From the NCBI GenBank assembly GCA_031547595.1, contig JAVBRU010000085.1:1-64000 (forward strand): DNA of 64,000 nt, written 5' to 3'. The position numbers and the translations under genes are program-made. Source of the DNA: JAVBRU01 sp031547595 (GTDB lineage: Bacteria; Bacillota; Clostridia; Christensenellales; Aristaeellaceae). Below, one piece after another: positions 8,266 through 17,398 of the stretch. Every line of letters starts with the position of its first letter. Position 1 is the first letter of the stretch. The notes beneath the pieces were generated by a model that saw nothing but the letters and a program-made list of their open reading frames with translations, was not told where the DNA came from and did no database searches.

Positions 8266-9141
8266 TTACATTTTCACCCCTGTGCCGTCAAAGGCCGGGA
8301 TATACGTCGCTTCTGCGGCGTCCTTCTGCTGGCGGTAGCCGGGCAGTTGCAGCGCGTCCGCATGCGCCAGCACGCGCTCATATTCCGCATCGGTCACCCG
8401 GCGGTTCAGCACCGCCACCGTGCACTGCGGCATAGGCATGTATTGGCGCATCAGGCTGACGGGGGTGCTGGGCGGCAGGCTGTCCACCACCCAATTGAGC
8501 ACACGTAGGCTGTCGCCGGTGCAGCCGGGCAGCACCAGATGCCGCACCAGGGTGCCGCGCAGCATCACGCCATCCCCGTCATAAACAGGCGCACCCGTCT
8601 GACGGCACATCTCGGCAATGGCGGCGCTGGCACGCTCAAAATAATCCGGCGCACCGGCGCACAATGCCGACAGCCGGGGCGATACATGCTTCATATCGGG
8701 CAAATAAATATCCACCGCGCCCTCAAGCAACCGCAGCGTATCCAGTGTTTCATAGCCGCCGCAGTTCCACACAATGGGGATATTCGGCTTATAGAGCGTC
8801 AGCGCGTCCAGGATGGCGGGGGTGAACTGCGTGCCCGTCACCAGATTGATGTTGTGCGCACCCTCCCCTTCCAGGCGGCGGAAGATATCCGCCAGCGCTT
8901 GTACAGAAATCACCTGCCCTGCGCCGTCATGGCTGATAGGCGCATTCTGGCAGTACACGCAGCGCAGGGTGCATCCGCTGAAAAACACCGTGCCGCTGCC
9001 GCGCGTGCCGGAAATACAGGGCTCCTCCCACAGGTGCAGCGCGGCACGCGCCACCTTGGGCGCGGCATACATGCCGCATACGCCGGTGCAAGTTTCTCTG
9101 TCAATATTGCATTCGCGCGGGCACAGGGTACATGGCTTCAT
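8266..9141 (-). CDS. PflX-like radical SAM protein
   Basis: A 291-residue protein starting at the ATG after GGGAGG. The N-terminus has a cysteine cluster (CTLCPRECN, then CTGVCG) as in COG1313 proteins. It is followed by the radical-SAM motif CTLRCVYCQN near residues 69-78, which binds the 4Fe-4S cluster that cleaves S-adenosylmethionine. The protein resembles pyruvate formate-lyase activating enzymes, but no glycyl-radical enzyme gene is adjacent and the family's target is not established. It is transcribed alone from its own promoter. Confidence 0.85.
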   Translation of the reverse strand: MKPCTLCPRECNIDRETCTGVCGMYAAPKVARAALHLWEEPCISGTRGSGTVFFSGCTLRCVYCQNAPISHDGAGQVISVQALADIFRRLEGEGAHNINLVTGTQFTPAILDALTLYKPNIPIVWNCGGYETLDTLRLLEGAVDIYLPDMKHVSPRLSALCAGAPDYFERASAAIAEMCRQTGAPVYDGDGVMLRGTLVRHLVLPGCTGDSLRVLNWVVDSLPPSTPVSLMRQYMPMPQCTVAVLNRRVTDAEYERVLAHADALQLPGYRQQKDAAEATYIPAFDGTGVKM

Positions 9142-9166
9142 GGATGTCCTCCCTTTCATACAGTCT

Positions 9167-9195
9167 ATTATAGCACAAGCGCACGCGGTGCACAA
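9167..9195 (-). promoter_or_regulatory. Promoter of the radical SAM gene
   Basis: TTGTGC (9190-9195), 17 bases, TATAAT (9167-9172) on the minus strand, 26 bases before the start codon. Confidence 0.65.
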
Positions 9196-9302
9196 TGTCC
9201 GGTGGATACATTGTAATATCTGCAATGTTTTGCACGTATTGCTGGTAAACAAGTGCCAATTTCGAAGCCTTTCGATGGCAGATGATAACCTTTGCAAAAG
9301 CG

Positions 9303-9331
9303 TTGACATGCTTGTAAAGAGTGTCTATAAT
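9303..9331 (+). promoter_or_regulatory. Consensus promoter of glmM
   Basis: Exact TTGACA (9303-9308), 17 bases, exact TATAAT (9326-9331). The leader to the glmM ATG is about 100 bases and AT-rich, with no obvious riboswitch fold. Confidence 0.85.
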
Positions 9332-9438
9332 TCGTATCTGTTGCAATATTCATCACTTTTTATATTGAAAAATTGCAGCATAAAATTGCATTATTTGCGG
9401 TATGTTAGTAAGAGCCAGGCCGCCAAAGGAGGATTTTG

Positions 9439-10788
9439 ATGAGCAAATATTTCGGTACTGACGGGTTTCGCGGGGAGGCCAATAAGGATTTAACGGTAGA
9501 ACACGCGTTTAAGGTGGGGCGCTTTCTGGGGCATTACTTTGGCCAAAACGGTGCCAGCCGCGTGGTGATTGGCAAGGACACACGCCTGTCTAGCTATATG
9601 TTCGAATACGCGCTGTCCGCCGGGCTGACGGCGTCCGGCGCGGAGGTGTACCTCCTGCACGTCACCACCACACCCAGCGTGTCCTTTGTGGTGCGCACAG
9701 AGGGCTTTGACTGCGGCATCATGATCTCCGCCAGCCACAACCCCTACTATGATAACGGCATCAAGCTGCTCAACAGCAAGGGCGAAAAAATGGAGGATGC
9801 GGTGATTGATGAGGTAGAAGCCTACCTTGACGGTGACACCGAACTGCCCTACGCTACCCGCGACCATATTGGCAAAACGGTCGATCACGCCGCCGGGCGC
9901 AACCGCTACATCGGCTATCTGATTTCGCTGGCCACCCACTCCTACAAGGGCGTGAAGGTGGGGCTGGACTGCGCCAACGGCAGCACTTGGATGATCGCAA
10001 AGAGCGTGTTTGACGCGCTGGGCGCGCAAACCTACGTGCTGGGCAACACCCCCAGCGGCACCAACATCAACATGGACTGCGGCTCCACCCACATCGAGCA
10101 CCTGCAGACGTATGTGAAGGAGCATCAGCTGGACGTGGGCTTTGCCTTTGACGGCGATGCCGACCGCTGCCTCGCGGTGGATGAACAGGGCAACCTCATC
10201 GATGGCGACCTGATCCTCTACATCTATGGCACCTACATGAAAAACCGTGGCAAGCTGCCCGACAACACCATCGTGACCACCATCATGAGCAACTTCGGCC
10301 TCTACAAGGCCCTGGACAAGGCGGGCATCGCCTACAAAAAGACCGCTGTGGGCGACCGCTATGTGTACGAGTGCATGCGCGACAACGGGCATATGCTGGG
10401 CGGCGAGCAATCCGGCCATATCATCTTCAGCAAATACGCCAACACCGGCGACGGCATGCTGACCGCCATCAAGCTGATGCAGGCCATGCTGTCCCAGAAG
10501 CTGCCGCTCTCCAAACTCGCCGAGCCTGTCACACGCTATCCGCAGGTACTCAAGAACGTTTCTGTGACCGATAAGGACATCACCATGGCCGACCCGGACG
10601 TGCAAGCCGCCGTTCAGGCAGTTACAGACGCTTTGGGCACAGACGGACGCATCCTTTTGCGCAAAAGCGGCACAGAGCCGGTGCTACGCGTGATGGTGGA
10701 AGCGCCCACACAGGCGCAGTGCGCCCTGCACGTGGATGCCGTGATTGACGCCATGGCACAAAAAGGGCTGCTTGTGGGGGTGAAATAG
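9439..10788 (+). CDS. glmM: Phosphoglucosamine mutase
   Basis: A 449-residue enzyme with the full alpha-D-phosphohexomutase layout. It has the substrate loop near KYFGTDGFRG, the active-site phosphoserine loop ISASHNP (about residue 100), the magnesium loop DGDADRC, the sugar-binding loop GEQSGH and the phosphate-binding loop RKSGTEP near the C-terminus. It converts glucosamine-6-phosphate to glucosamine-1-phosphate for UDP-GlcNAc and peptidoglycan synthesis. The ATG follows AAAGGAGG; a TTG one codon earlier is less likely. The next gene begins at the base after its stop codon, so the two are one operon. Confidence 0.96.
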   Translation: MSKYFGTDGFRGEANKDLTVEHAFKVGRFLGHYFGQNGASRVVIGKDTRLSSYMFEYALSAGLTASGAEVYLLHVTTTPSVSFVVRTEGFDCGIMISASHNPYYDNGIKLLNSKGEKMEDAVIDEVEAYLDGDTELPYATRDHIGKTVDHAAGRNRYIGYLISLATHSYKGVKVGLDCANGSTWMIAKSVFDALGAQTYVLGNTPSGTNINMDCGSTHIEHLQTYVKEHQLDVGFAFDGDADRCLAVDEQGNLIDGDLILYIYGTYMKNRGKLPDNTIVTTIMSNFGLYKALDKAGIAYKKTAVGDRYVYECMRDNGHMLGGEQSGHIIFSKYANTGDGMLTAIKLMQAMLSQKLPLSKLAEPVTRYPQVLKNVSVTDKDITMADPDVQAAVQAVTDALGTDGRILLRKSGTEPVLRVMVEAPTQAQCALHVDAVIDAMAQKGLLVGVK

Positions 10789-11451
10789 ATGCGCATCAAC
10801 GAGCTGTTTGACCTTTCCCACACCCTGGCTGCGCCGCTGTTTGAGGGCAAAACCTATCCCTGGGAAGTGCTGGGGCATATCGAAAGCTATATCCTCGCGC
10901 TGGGTGCCACCTTGCCCGCTGATCAGTTTGACCAGCCCTCCCCCAACGTATGGATCGCCAAGGATGCTGTTGTCGCGCCCACGGCATATATCGGCGCGCC
11001 CTGTATCATCGACAGCGGCGCGGAAGTCCGGCATTGCGCGTTTATCCGCGGCAGCGCAATCATCGGCAAAAAATGCGTGGTGGGCAACTCCACCGAGCTT
11101 AAAAATGTGATCCTCTTTGACAACGTGCAGGTGCCGCATTACAACTATGTGGGCGATTCCATCCTGGGCTATAAGGCGCACATGGGCGCGGGCAGCATCA
11201 CATCCAACGTCAAAAGCGATCAGACGCCCGTGCACATCCACACCGCTCTTGGCAACCTCCCCACAGGCCGCAAAAAGGTGGGGGCATTCCTGGGCGATCA
11301 TGTGGAAGTGGGCTGCAACAGCGTGCTCAACCCCGGCACGGTGATTGGCCGGAAGGCAAGCGTATACCCCCTCTCCAGCGTGCGCGGCGTGGTGCCGGAA
11401 GGCAGCATCTACAAGCGCGCAGGCGAGGTCGTGAAGCGCGAGGAACGGTAA
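10789..11451 (+). CDS. Hexapeptide-repeat acyl/nucleotidyl-transferase-like protein (GlmU C-domain type)
   Basis: A 220-residue protein made mostly of a left-handed beta-helix. Imperfect hexapeptide repeats run from about residue 55 (VWIAKDAVVAPTAYIGAP) to the end, with GNSTELKNVILFDN and GAGSITSNVKSD segments typical of the GlmU acetyltransferase half. No uridylyltransferase domain is present. Coupling to glmM suggests a role in making or modifying UDP-GlcNAc, for instance acetylating glucosamine-1-phosphate, but only the fold is clear. It starts one base after the glmM stop. Confidence 0.82.
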   Translation: MRINELFDLSHTLAAPLFEGKTYPWEVLGHIESYILALGATLPADQFDQPSPNVWIAKDAVVAPTAYIGAPCIIDSGAEVRHCAFIRGSAIIGKKCVVGNSTELKNVILFDNVQVPHYNYVGDSILGYKAHMGAGSITSNVKSDQTPVHIHTALGNLPTGRKKVGAFLGDHVEVGCNSVLNPGTVIGRKASVYPLSSVRGVVPEGSIYKRAGEVVKREER

Positions 11452-11462
11452 CGGAGAACGCT

Positions 11463-11524
11463 GGGGGCTATCCGCCACCCAGACCCCCGACCAAAGGACA
11501 CTGTCCTCTGGACACCACTTGGGG
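11463..11524 (-). repeat. Two-hairpin dispersed repeat, copy 1
   Basis: Read on the minus strand, hairpin 1 is CCAGAGGAC with GTCCTTTGG (one G-U pair), then a G-rich linker, then a second imperfect hairpin ending GCCCCCAG. Family with copies at 11607, 24077, 34784 and 48583. Confidence 0.6.
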
Positions 11525-11606
11525 AATGGCAAGGACAGCTTGCGCTAAATTATAAACAACATAAAGGCACGTGTTCATAAGAACCCATGCCTTTTATATT
11601 ATTGCC

Positions 11607-11669
11607 TACTACCGAGGTGCAGGAAATGAAATCTCCTGCCGGGGAGTCTGAGGGCGAGGAGCCCTCAGC
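11607..11669 (+). repeat. Two-hairpin dispersed repeat, copy 2
   Basis: Hairpin 1 GCAGGAAAT/ATCTCCTGC (11619-11639), linker, hairpin 2 CTGAGGGC/GCCCTCAG with a 5-base loop (11648-11668). It faces copy 1 within the same convergent junction, next to the stop codon of the permease gene. Confidence 0.6.
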
Positions 11670-11676
11670 GATCCCC

Positions 11677-12666
11677 TCACCTCGCGCCCTTGTCGTAGGG
11701 CACGCCTTCGGCCTTGGGCGCGCGGGATTTCTTGCCCGTCAGCACCAGTACGATCATGGTGACAATATAGGGCAGCATCAGATAAATATACTCGCTGGAG
11801 CGGATTTCCTTAAAGCTGGGCAGGAACGGTATGGAGCCGGAATAGGAGCCTAGGATTTTGAAAAACGCGAAGAACAGCGACGCGCCAAGGATGCTCCATG
11901 GCTTCCAGTTGCCAAAGATCATGACGGCCAGGGCGAGGAAACCATAGCCCGCAACGGTGCTGAGGAAGCCGGAGCCTGCGGCCACGGTGAACGCCAGGCC
12001 ACCCATGCCGCCCAGCAGCCCGGAAATGAACACGCCCAGATAGCGCATTTTGTATACATTGATACCCACGCTGTCGGCCGCCTGCGGATGCTCGCCGCAG
12101 GCGCGAAGCCTAAGGCCGGTGCGGGTTTTGCACAGGAACACCGCAGACAGAATGAGGATGACAAACGCAATGGGCGTTGTGAGGAAAAAGGATTTGAATA
12201 TCAGCTGCTGAAAGAAGGAGTTTGGATCGGGCGTGATGCCGAGGCTGGCCTGCGTGATGCGCGCCCAGGTGGGGATGAGGATGGTGGTCATGCCCTGCCC
12301 CTGCACCGCCCAGGTGAGCACAATAGAGAATGCGGGCGCGAGCATGTTAAGCGCGGTGCCGCCAATGGTCTGATCCGCCTTGAGGTGGATGGACGCAAAG
12401 GCCAGCAGCATGGAATACACCGCGCCGGACAGCGCTGCAATGCCAATGGCGCACAGCACGGCAAGCTGCGGCGTGTTGGTGGCAAAGGGTGTTTTGTCAA
12501 TTGCGCTGAGGAACAGGCAGCTCATCAGCGCACCAATGATCATAATGCCCTCCAGGGCAATATTGATTACGCCGCTGCGCTCCGAAAACATGCCGCCAAG
12601 CGCCACCAACAACAGCGGCACCGCAAAGGTGATGGTTGCGCTCAGTACGTCTGCAAGAATCATCAT
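11677..12666 (-). CDS. BMP-type ABC transporter permease 2
   Basis: A 329-residue membrane protein of the branched-chain/ribose permease superfamily, with about eight to nine hydrophobic helices. It shows the N-terminal GGMFSERSGVINIALEGIM stretch and AADSVGINVYKMRY, which are characteristic of the second permease of BMP (Med) family importers such as nucleoside transporter NupQ. It overlaps the first permease gene by 4 bases and is the last gene of the operon. The imported compound is probably a nucleoside or purine base, judged from the family. Confidence 0.9.
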   Translation of the reverse strand: MMILADVLSATITFAVPLLLVALGGMFSERSGVINIALEGIMIIGALMSCLFLSAIDKTPFATNTPQLAVLCAIGIAALSGAVYSMLLAFASIHLKADQTIGGTALNMLAPAFSIVLTWAVQGQGMTTILIPTWARITQASLGITPDPNSFFQQLIFKSFFLTTPIAFVILILSAVFLCKTRTGLRLRACGEHPQAADSVGINVYKMRYLGVFISGLLGGMGGLAFTVAAGSGFLSTVAGYGFLALAVMIFGNWKPWSILGASLFFAFFKILGSYSGSIPFLPSFKEIRSSEYIYLMLPYIVTMIVLVLTGKKSRAPKAEGVPYDKGAR

Positions 12667-13787
12667 AACGCTTCATCCCCCTTTTTGATCTGCTGCGCGG
12701 CAGGCTTTTTGCGGGAACCCACTTTGCCAATCATCTGCCGCATCAGCAGCGAGAACGCACTGAGATAAATGATGGCGGCAATGATAATATCAATGATTTC
12801 CTTGGCAAACTCGGGCTGCATAGCATCGCCGCCCACCTGAATATACGATATAAACAGCGCGCTGAATATCGTGCCCAAGGGGTTGGACGAGGCCAGCAGC
12901 GCCACAGGAATGCCGTTAAAGCCCATCGTGACCAGACTTTTGACGATGGTGTACTGCACCGTGCCGCTGAGGTAGTACAGCGCGCCGCCAATGCCCGCCA
13001 ATGCGCCGGAGATCGTCATCGACAGGATGATGCTGCGCTTGGCGCTGATGCCGGCATACTGGCTGGCGTTGCGGTTGTAACCGCAGGCCTTCAGCTCGTA
13101 GCCAAAGGTGGTCTTATACATGATGATAAACACGATGATGGCCACAAAAATCGCGATAAAAATGCCGATGTTCATGTAATTGGAGCCCAACAGCTTATCC
13201 AGGCCGAGCTTAGGCAGCACAGCATCCAGATTCGCCTTTTTAAGGTCCGCGGTGCGATCCTTATTGATCGCGCCCCAGTAGTTAGCCAGCATCATGGGCA
13301 TGTTGTTGAGCGCCAGATTGACACCATACAGGCCAATCCAGTTGAACATGATGGAGGTGATGACTTCGTTGACATTGAACTTGGCCTTGAAGATGCCGGG
13401 GATCGCGCCCCAAATCGCGCCGCCCACCATGGCCATCAGGATGCACGCCCACCACGGCCACTGGAACTGAATGGCGCTGACCAACGCAAAGAACGCGCCC
13501 ACGGTGTACTGACCGGTGGCGCCAATGTTGAACAACCCCGTCTTAAACGCAAAGCCTACAGACAGGCCGGTCATGAGTAACGGCGCGGCGGTGTAGAGCA
13601 CCTTGGCCATCTTTTCGGTGGTCTTGAACCCCGTCAGCATCATATTGCCAAAGCCATACCAGGCCTTGGGCGCATTAAAGCAGTACAGCAGGATCAGCCC
13701 CAGCAGCAGCCCTGCCAGAATGGAGATCAACGAGGCCGCCAAGCTGGACACGCCGCGCTTGGCTAAGAACGCCTTGAATTTACTCAT
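12663..13787 (-). CDS. BMP-type ABC transporter permease 1
   Basis: A 374-residue polytopic permease of the same superfamily as its neighbour; NupP-like. The start is the ATG after CAGGAGGTGTACG, inside the last codons of the ATPase gene (8-base overlap). Family features are TAAPLLMTGLSVGFAFKTGL, NIGATGQY and FNVNEVITSIMFNWIG. The two permeases are expected to pair in the membrane. Confidence 0.9.
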   Translation of the reverse strand: MSKFKAFLAKRGVSSLAASLISILAGLLLGLILLYCFNAPKAWYGFGNMMLTGFKTTEKMAKVLYTAAPLLMTGLSVGFAFKTGLFNIGATGQYTVGAFFALVSAIQFQWPWWACILMAMVGGAIWGAIPGIFKAKFNVNEVITSIMFNWIGLYGVNLALNNMPMMLANYWGAINKDRTADLKKANLDAVLPKLGLDKLLGSNYMNIGIFIAIFVAIIVFIIMYKTTFGYELKACGYNRNASQYAGISAKRSIILSMTISGALAGIGGALYYLSGTVQYTIVKSLVTMGFNGIPVALLASSNPLGTIFSALFISYIQVGGDAMQPEFAKEIIDIIIAAIIYLSAFSLLMRQMIGKVGSRKKPAAQQIKKGDEAL

Positions 13788-15339
13788 CGTACACCTCCTG
13801 GCTGGTGGCGCTGTATTGATCCTGCCGCCGTGCGCCCGCCATATACAGGCCAAGCTCCTGCACGGTGGTGGTTTTGGGATCAAACTCGCCCACGATCTCG
13901 CCCTCATACATCACCAGAATACGGTCGGACACGTTCATCACTTCGTCGAGCTCCAGCGATACCAGCAGCACCGCCTTGCCCGCGTCCCGCACAGCCACAA
14001 GCTGGCTGTGGATGTATTCAATCGCGCCCACGTCCAAGCCGCGGGTGGGCTGCACCGCCACCAAGAGGTCGCAGCCCCGGTCAATCTCGCGTGCGAGAAT
14101 GGCCTTTTGCTGGTTGCCGCCGCTCATGCTGCGCATCACAGTGACGGGGCCTTGTCCGCTGCGCACGTCGTATTCGTCTATCAAGCGCTCGGCATACCTG
14201 CGCACCTCGCCTTTTTTGATAAAGCCTCCATCCTGAAAAGCAGGCTCGAAGTACCGCTGGAGCACCAGGTTTTCTTCCAGAGAGTAATCCAGCACCAGGC
14301 CATGCTTGTGCCGGTCCTCGGGGATATGGCTGATGCCGGCCTTGGCGCGTTCACGGATCGAGAATGCCGAGACATCCTGATTTTTGATGCGAATGCGCCC
14401 CTGGCTGAATTTCTCCAGCCCCGTCAGCGCCGCCACAAACTCCGTCTGCCCATTGCCCTCAATGCCCGCCAGGCAAACGATTTCGCCTGCACGCACTTCA
14501 AAGCTCACATTACTGACGGCGTTTTTCTTGTGATGCTTGCCAGGCACCGTCATATCCCGCACTTCCAGGATCACGCTGCCCATTTGCTGATCTTTTTTAT
14601 TCACCACAAAGCTGACATCGCGCCCCACCATCATGCGGGACAGGTCTTCCTTGGTGGTGTTTGCGATATCCACAGTGCCCATGCACTTGCCTTTGCGAAG
14701 CACGGTGCAGCGGTCTGCCACGGCCATGATTTCATTCAGTTTATGGGTGATAAACAAAATAGACTTGCCCTCTGCCGCAAACTCCCGCATAATCTCCATC
14801 AGTTCGTCGATCTCCTGCGGGGTCAGCACAGCGGTGGGCTCGTCAAAAATCAGGATTTCGTTGTCGCGATACAGCATCTTGAGGATTTCCACACGCTGCT
14901 GCATACCCACGGATATATCTTCTATCAGGGCATCGGGATCCACCTTCAGCCCATAACGTTCACTCAATTCCATCACTTTTTTGCGGGCCACGTCTTTTTT
15001 GAGAAAGCCATAGCGGGTGTCCTCCGCGCCCAGGATGATGTTATCCAACACAGAAAACACCTCCACCAGCTTGAAGTGCTGGTGTACCATCCCAATGCGA
15101 AGCGCATTGGCATCGTTGGGGTTGTGGATGTTCACTTCCTCGCCATTTTTGAGGATTCTGCCTGATTCGGGCTGATACAGGCCAAACAGCACGCTCATCA
15201 ACGTGGATTTGCCCGCGCCGTTCTCGCCCAATAAGGCGTGGATTTCGCCCTTTTTGAGCTGCAGGGTAATGTTATCGTTGGCTTTGATACCGGGGAAACT
15301 CTTGCAGATGTCCAACATCTCAATGACATATTCATTCAT
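13780..15339 (-). CDS. BMP-type ABC transporter ATP-binding protein (two ABC domains)
   Basis: A 519-residue double ATPase. Domain 1 has Walker A LGENGAGKST and the signature-region ISVGMQQR. Domain 2 has the altered Walker A GIEGNGQTE normal for ribose/nucleoside importers, plus signature MSGGNQQK. The ATG at 15339 is favoured; a GTG three codons earlier is too close to the ribosome binding site. It energises the two permeases encoded downstream. Confidence 0.92.
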   Translation of the reverse strand: MNEYVIEMLDICKSFPGIKANDNITLQLKKGEIHALLGENGAGKSTLMSVLFGLYQPESGRILKNGEEVNIHNPNDANALRIGMVHQHFKLVEVFSVLDNIILGAEDTRYGFLKKDVARKKVMELSERYGLKVDPDALIEDISVGMQQRVEILKMLYRDNEILIFDEPTAVLTPQEIDELMEIMREFAAEGKSILFITHKLNEIMAVADRCTVLRKGKCMGTVDIANTTKEDLSRMMVGRDVSFVVNKKDQQMGSVILEVRDMTVPGKHHKKNAVSNVSFEVRAGEIVCLAGIEGNGQTEFVAALTGLEKFSQGRIRIKNQDVSAFSIRERAKAGISHIPEDRHKHGLVLDYSLEENLVLQRYFEPAFQDGGFIKKGEVRRYAERLIDEYDVRSGQGPVTVMRSMSGGNQQKAILAREIDRGCDLLVAVQPTRGLDVGAIEYIHSQLVAVRDAGKAVLLVSLELDEVMNVSDRILVMYEGEIVGEFDPKTTTVQELGLYMAGARRQDQYSATSQEVYDE

Positions 15340-15397
15340 GATGAACACAGCCTTTCCAATATGTGCGCTGCGGCGGGTTTTTCTTGATTGACTTTAT

Positions 15398-15430
15398 GAA
15401 AGGAGGGGCCAGGCAAGCGCCCAGCCCCTC
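15398..15430 (-). terminator. Hairpin between binding-protein and ATPase genes
   Basis: On the minus strand GAGGGGCTGGGC pairs with a GCCTGGCCCCTC arm, followed by a short CTTTC tract. It is probably a leaky terminator that lets the binding protein be made in excess over the membrane parts. Confidence 0.6.
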
Positions 15431-15460
15431 GTTTTCATCCCGAGGGATTTACTCTTGGGA

Positions 15461-16501
15461 TTAGTTCTGATAGTCCACCACAGAGGCGGTCACAACGGGA
15501 GCAGCGTCGATGGCAGCGGAGATTTCCACTTCACCGGCAACAACCTTCGCAAACAGCGCTTCGTAGTCAGCCACGGTATACTTGGCAAGACGCCAGGAAG
15601 CATCGGCGGTAGGCAGGCCCACAGCATTGTCCTTCGCGCCGAGGTTGGCAACCGCGCCCTGCATCGCTTCGGGGAGCACGCCGCCGTTGTTGTAGTATTC
15701 GGTGAGGGCATACACAACAGAAGCCTTCAGGCCCTTCATGGCAGAGGTGATGATGCAATCGGCAACGTAGTACTGGTCGGTATCAACGCCGATAACTTTG
15801 GCATTGGCTTCGTTGGCAGCCGCAACGCAGCTGATGTAGATGCCGCCGCCGCAGGCAAACACAACTTCAACACCCTCGGTGTACCAGCCGCTCATCTTGG
15901 TTTTGATGTCGTCGCTGGGGCCAAAGGAATCGCAATACCAATATTTGATGTCAACCGTGATGCCAAGCTCCGCCGCCGCAGCATCGCAGCCCTGCACAAA
16001 GCCGTAGCCATAGCGCACAACAGCGGGAACCGCCATGCCGCCCAGGAAGCCCAGCTTGGTATAGCCATCCATCACAGCGGCATAACCGGCGAAATAGCCC
16101 GCTTGCTCTTCCTGATAATAGATGGAGTAGGTGTTGGGGGTAGGATCGGTGGGGTTGGTGTCCAGCGCAATGAAGGTCACGTCCGGATACTGGCCCTGCA
16201 CTTCGGTCAGTGCTTCTTCAAACAGGTAGCCAGGCAGCACGATGACTTTGGCGCCCTTGTCGATAGCGGCCTTCATGGATTCCACGCGGGCTTCGGTGCT
16301 ATCTTCCGTGGGGCGATAGTAAGCATAGGTCTTGCCATTTTCTTCGGCGTACGCGACAACGCCTTCCCAGGAGCTCTGGTTGAAGCTCTGGTCGTCAATG
16401 TTGCCAACGTCGGTCACCAGGGCGATTTCGTAGCCATCGGCAGCCAGCGCGCAGGGAACTACGAGCAGCATGACCAGAAGCAGAGCCAAGAACTTTTTCA
16501 T
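15461..16501 (-). CDS. BMP family substrate-binding protein
   Basis: A 346-residue PBP1-BMP (Med/PnrA-like) binding protein. The start is the ATG after AGGAGG. The signal peptide (MKKFLALLLVMLLVVPCALA) ends without a clear lipobox Gly/Ala-Cys at the expected place, although a Cys lies inside the hydrophobic stretch. Family landmarks are DDQSFNQSSWEGV, FIALD and GFLGGMAVPAV. It is the first gene of the importer operon and probably binds a nucleoside. Confidence 0.92.
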   Translation of the reverse strand: MKKFLALLLVMLLVVPCALAADGYEIALVTDVGNIDDQSFNQSSWEGVVAYAEENGKTYAYYRPTEDSTEARVESMKAAIDKGAKVIVLPGYLFEEALTEVQGQYPDVTFIALDTNPTDPTPNTYSIYYQEEQAGYFAGYAAVMDGYTKLGFLGGMAVPAVVRYGYGFVQGCDAAAAELGITVDIKYWYCDSFGPSDDIKTKMSGWYTEGVEVVFACGGGIYISCVAAANEANAKVIGVDTDQYYVADCIITSAMKGLKASVVYALTEYYNNGGVLPEAMQGAVANLGAKDNAVGLPTADASWRLAKYTVADYEALFAKVVAGEVEISAAIDAAPVVTASVVDYQN

Positions 16502-16561
16502 GGATGTTCCTCCTGTTACAAATATGAATTTCAAATAACGCACTTTACGTCATTCATGTAT

Positions 16562-16590
16562 AGTATAACAAATATCAACCAGTTTGACAA
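16562..16590 (-). promoter_or_regulatory. Promoter of the BMP importer operon
   Basis: TTGTCA (16585-16590), 17 bases, TATACT (16562-16567) on the minus strand. Confidence 0.75.
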
Positions 16591-16652
16591 CGGTTTTTCC
16601 ACTTCTCTGGCGGCATTTAAGGCTTTCTTAACAACCAATTTTTACATGGCAA

Positions 16653-16686
16653 CAAAAAACGCCGGGGCAGCACGGCTCCGGCGTAA
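16653..16686 (-). terminator. Terminator of the CotH-DUF4956-VTC operon
   Basis: ACGCCGGAGC pairs with GCCCCGGCGT on the minus strand, followed by six T, just after the VTC stop codon. Confidence 0.88.
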
Positions 16687-16690
16687 CTTT

Positions 16691-17395
16691 TTAAAAATCC
16701 TTGCCCTCAAATCGGCGGCAGAGCGTGTACTTGGATACGGCGGACTGCACGGCCTCCGGGCAGGCAAAGGCCAGCACGGACGCGATATACGGAGGCAGTA
16801 CGCGGTTGTACTTCACTTCCAGTATCGTCTCGTCATGATCCAGCGGCGGTAAAGTGGGGATGTCCGGATTAAACAGATCGATGCTGTTCAGCCCGCTTCG
16901 CAGCTGCTTGTCAAAGGTGATGCGCACCTCCTCGGCCGGGTGGAGGTATGCCTCGCGGTAGTAGTCCACAATCACCACAGGATGCAGAAGGTTGAGGCGC
17001 ATCTCGCGGTACACATCGCGCACAAGGCCGGAGGAGGTATCTTCAAGCCCGGTCGGATCGCCGGCAATCATCTGCTCTGCCATCTCGCGCGGGATTTGCA
17101 CGGTGCGCTTGGAGATCAAGGAGCCGATCTTGGTTTTACACTCCAGAAAAATCTCATCGGCAGAAAAATTGTATATCCGAATGCGGTACTTCTGGCGGTC
17201 GCGCACGCCGCTGATTTTATCATACAGCGCATCGTCAAACACCGTGTCAAAGTACAGCGAGCGGATATGGTACTGCCCGCCGTTTCGCGCCGCGTTGGCA
17301 TCCAGCTTCAGCACCGCTTTCAGGGTGCGGGACAGCACCTCATACTGCGTGCGCGTGATGAGGAATTTGAGTTCATGGCGCAGCGGCAATGCCAT
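16691..17395 (-). CDS. VTC-domain polyphosphate polymerase-like protein
   Basis: A 234-residue protein that is one VTC (triphosphate-tunnel) domain. It has RHELKFLI at the N-terminus, RSLYFDT, KYRIRIYNF, FLECKTK and TILEVKYN. These Lys/Arg/Glu strands line the tunnel that polymerises or binds polyphosphate in yeast Vtc4. No membrane segment is present. It starts 3 bases after the DUF4956 gene and is third in the operon. Bacterial VTC proteins next to CotH and DUF4956 are common, but their reaction is not established. Confidence 0.88.
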   Translation of the reverse strand: MALPLRHELKFLITRTQYEVLSRTLKAVLKLDANAARNGGQYHIRSLYFDTVFDDALYDKISGVRDRQKYRIRIYNFSADEIFLECKTKIGSLISKRTVQIPREMAEQMIAGDPTGLEDTSSGLVRDVYREMRLNLLHPVVIVDYYREAYLHPAEEVRITFDKQLRSGLNSIDLFNPDIPTLPPLDHDETILEVKYNRVLPPYIASVLAFACPEAVQSAVSKYTLCRRFEGKDF

Positions 17396-17398
17396 GGC

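Noticed and set aside
8251..8270. TGTAA-10-TTACA inverted repeat before the zinc operon, considered as a Zur box
   Set aside because: The arms and spacing do not match the known Zur consensus, and it lies upstream of the -35 and over the stop codon of the next gene.
9490..10605. 371-codon frame on the minus strand
   Set aside because: Antisense of glmM.
13603..15165. 520-codon frame on the plus strand
   Set aside because: Antisense of the BMP ATPase and permease genes; the reverse strand has all the family motifs.
15455..16852. 465-codon frame on the plus strand
   Set aside because: Antisense across the BMP binding protein and the VTC gene end, crossing a promoter and a terminator.
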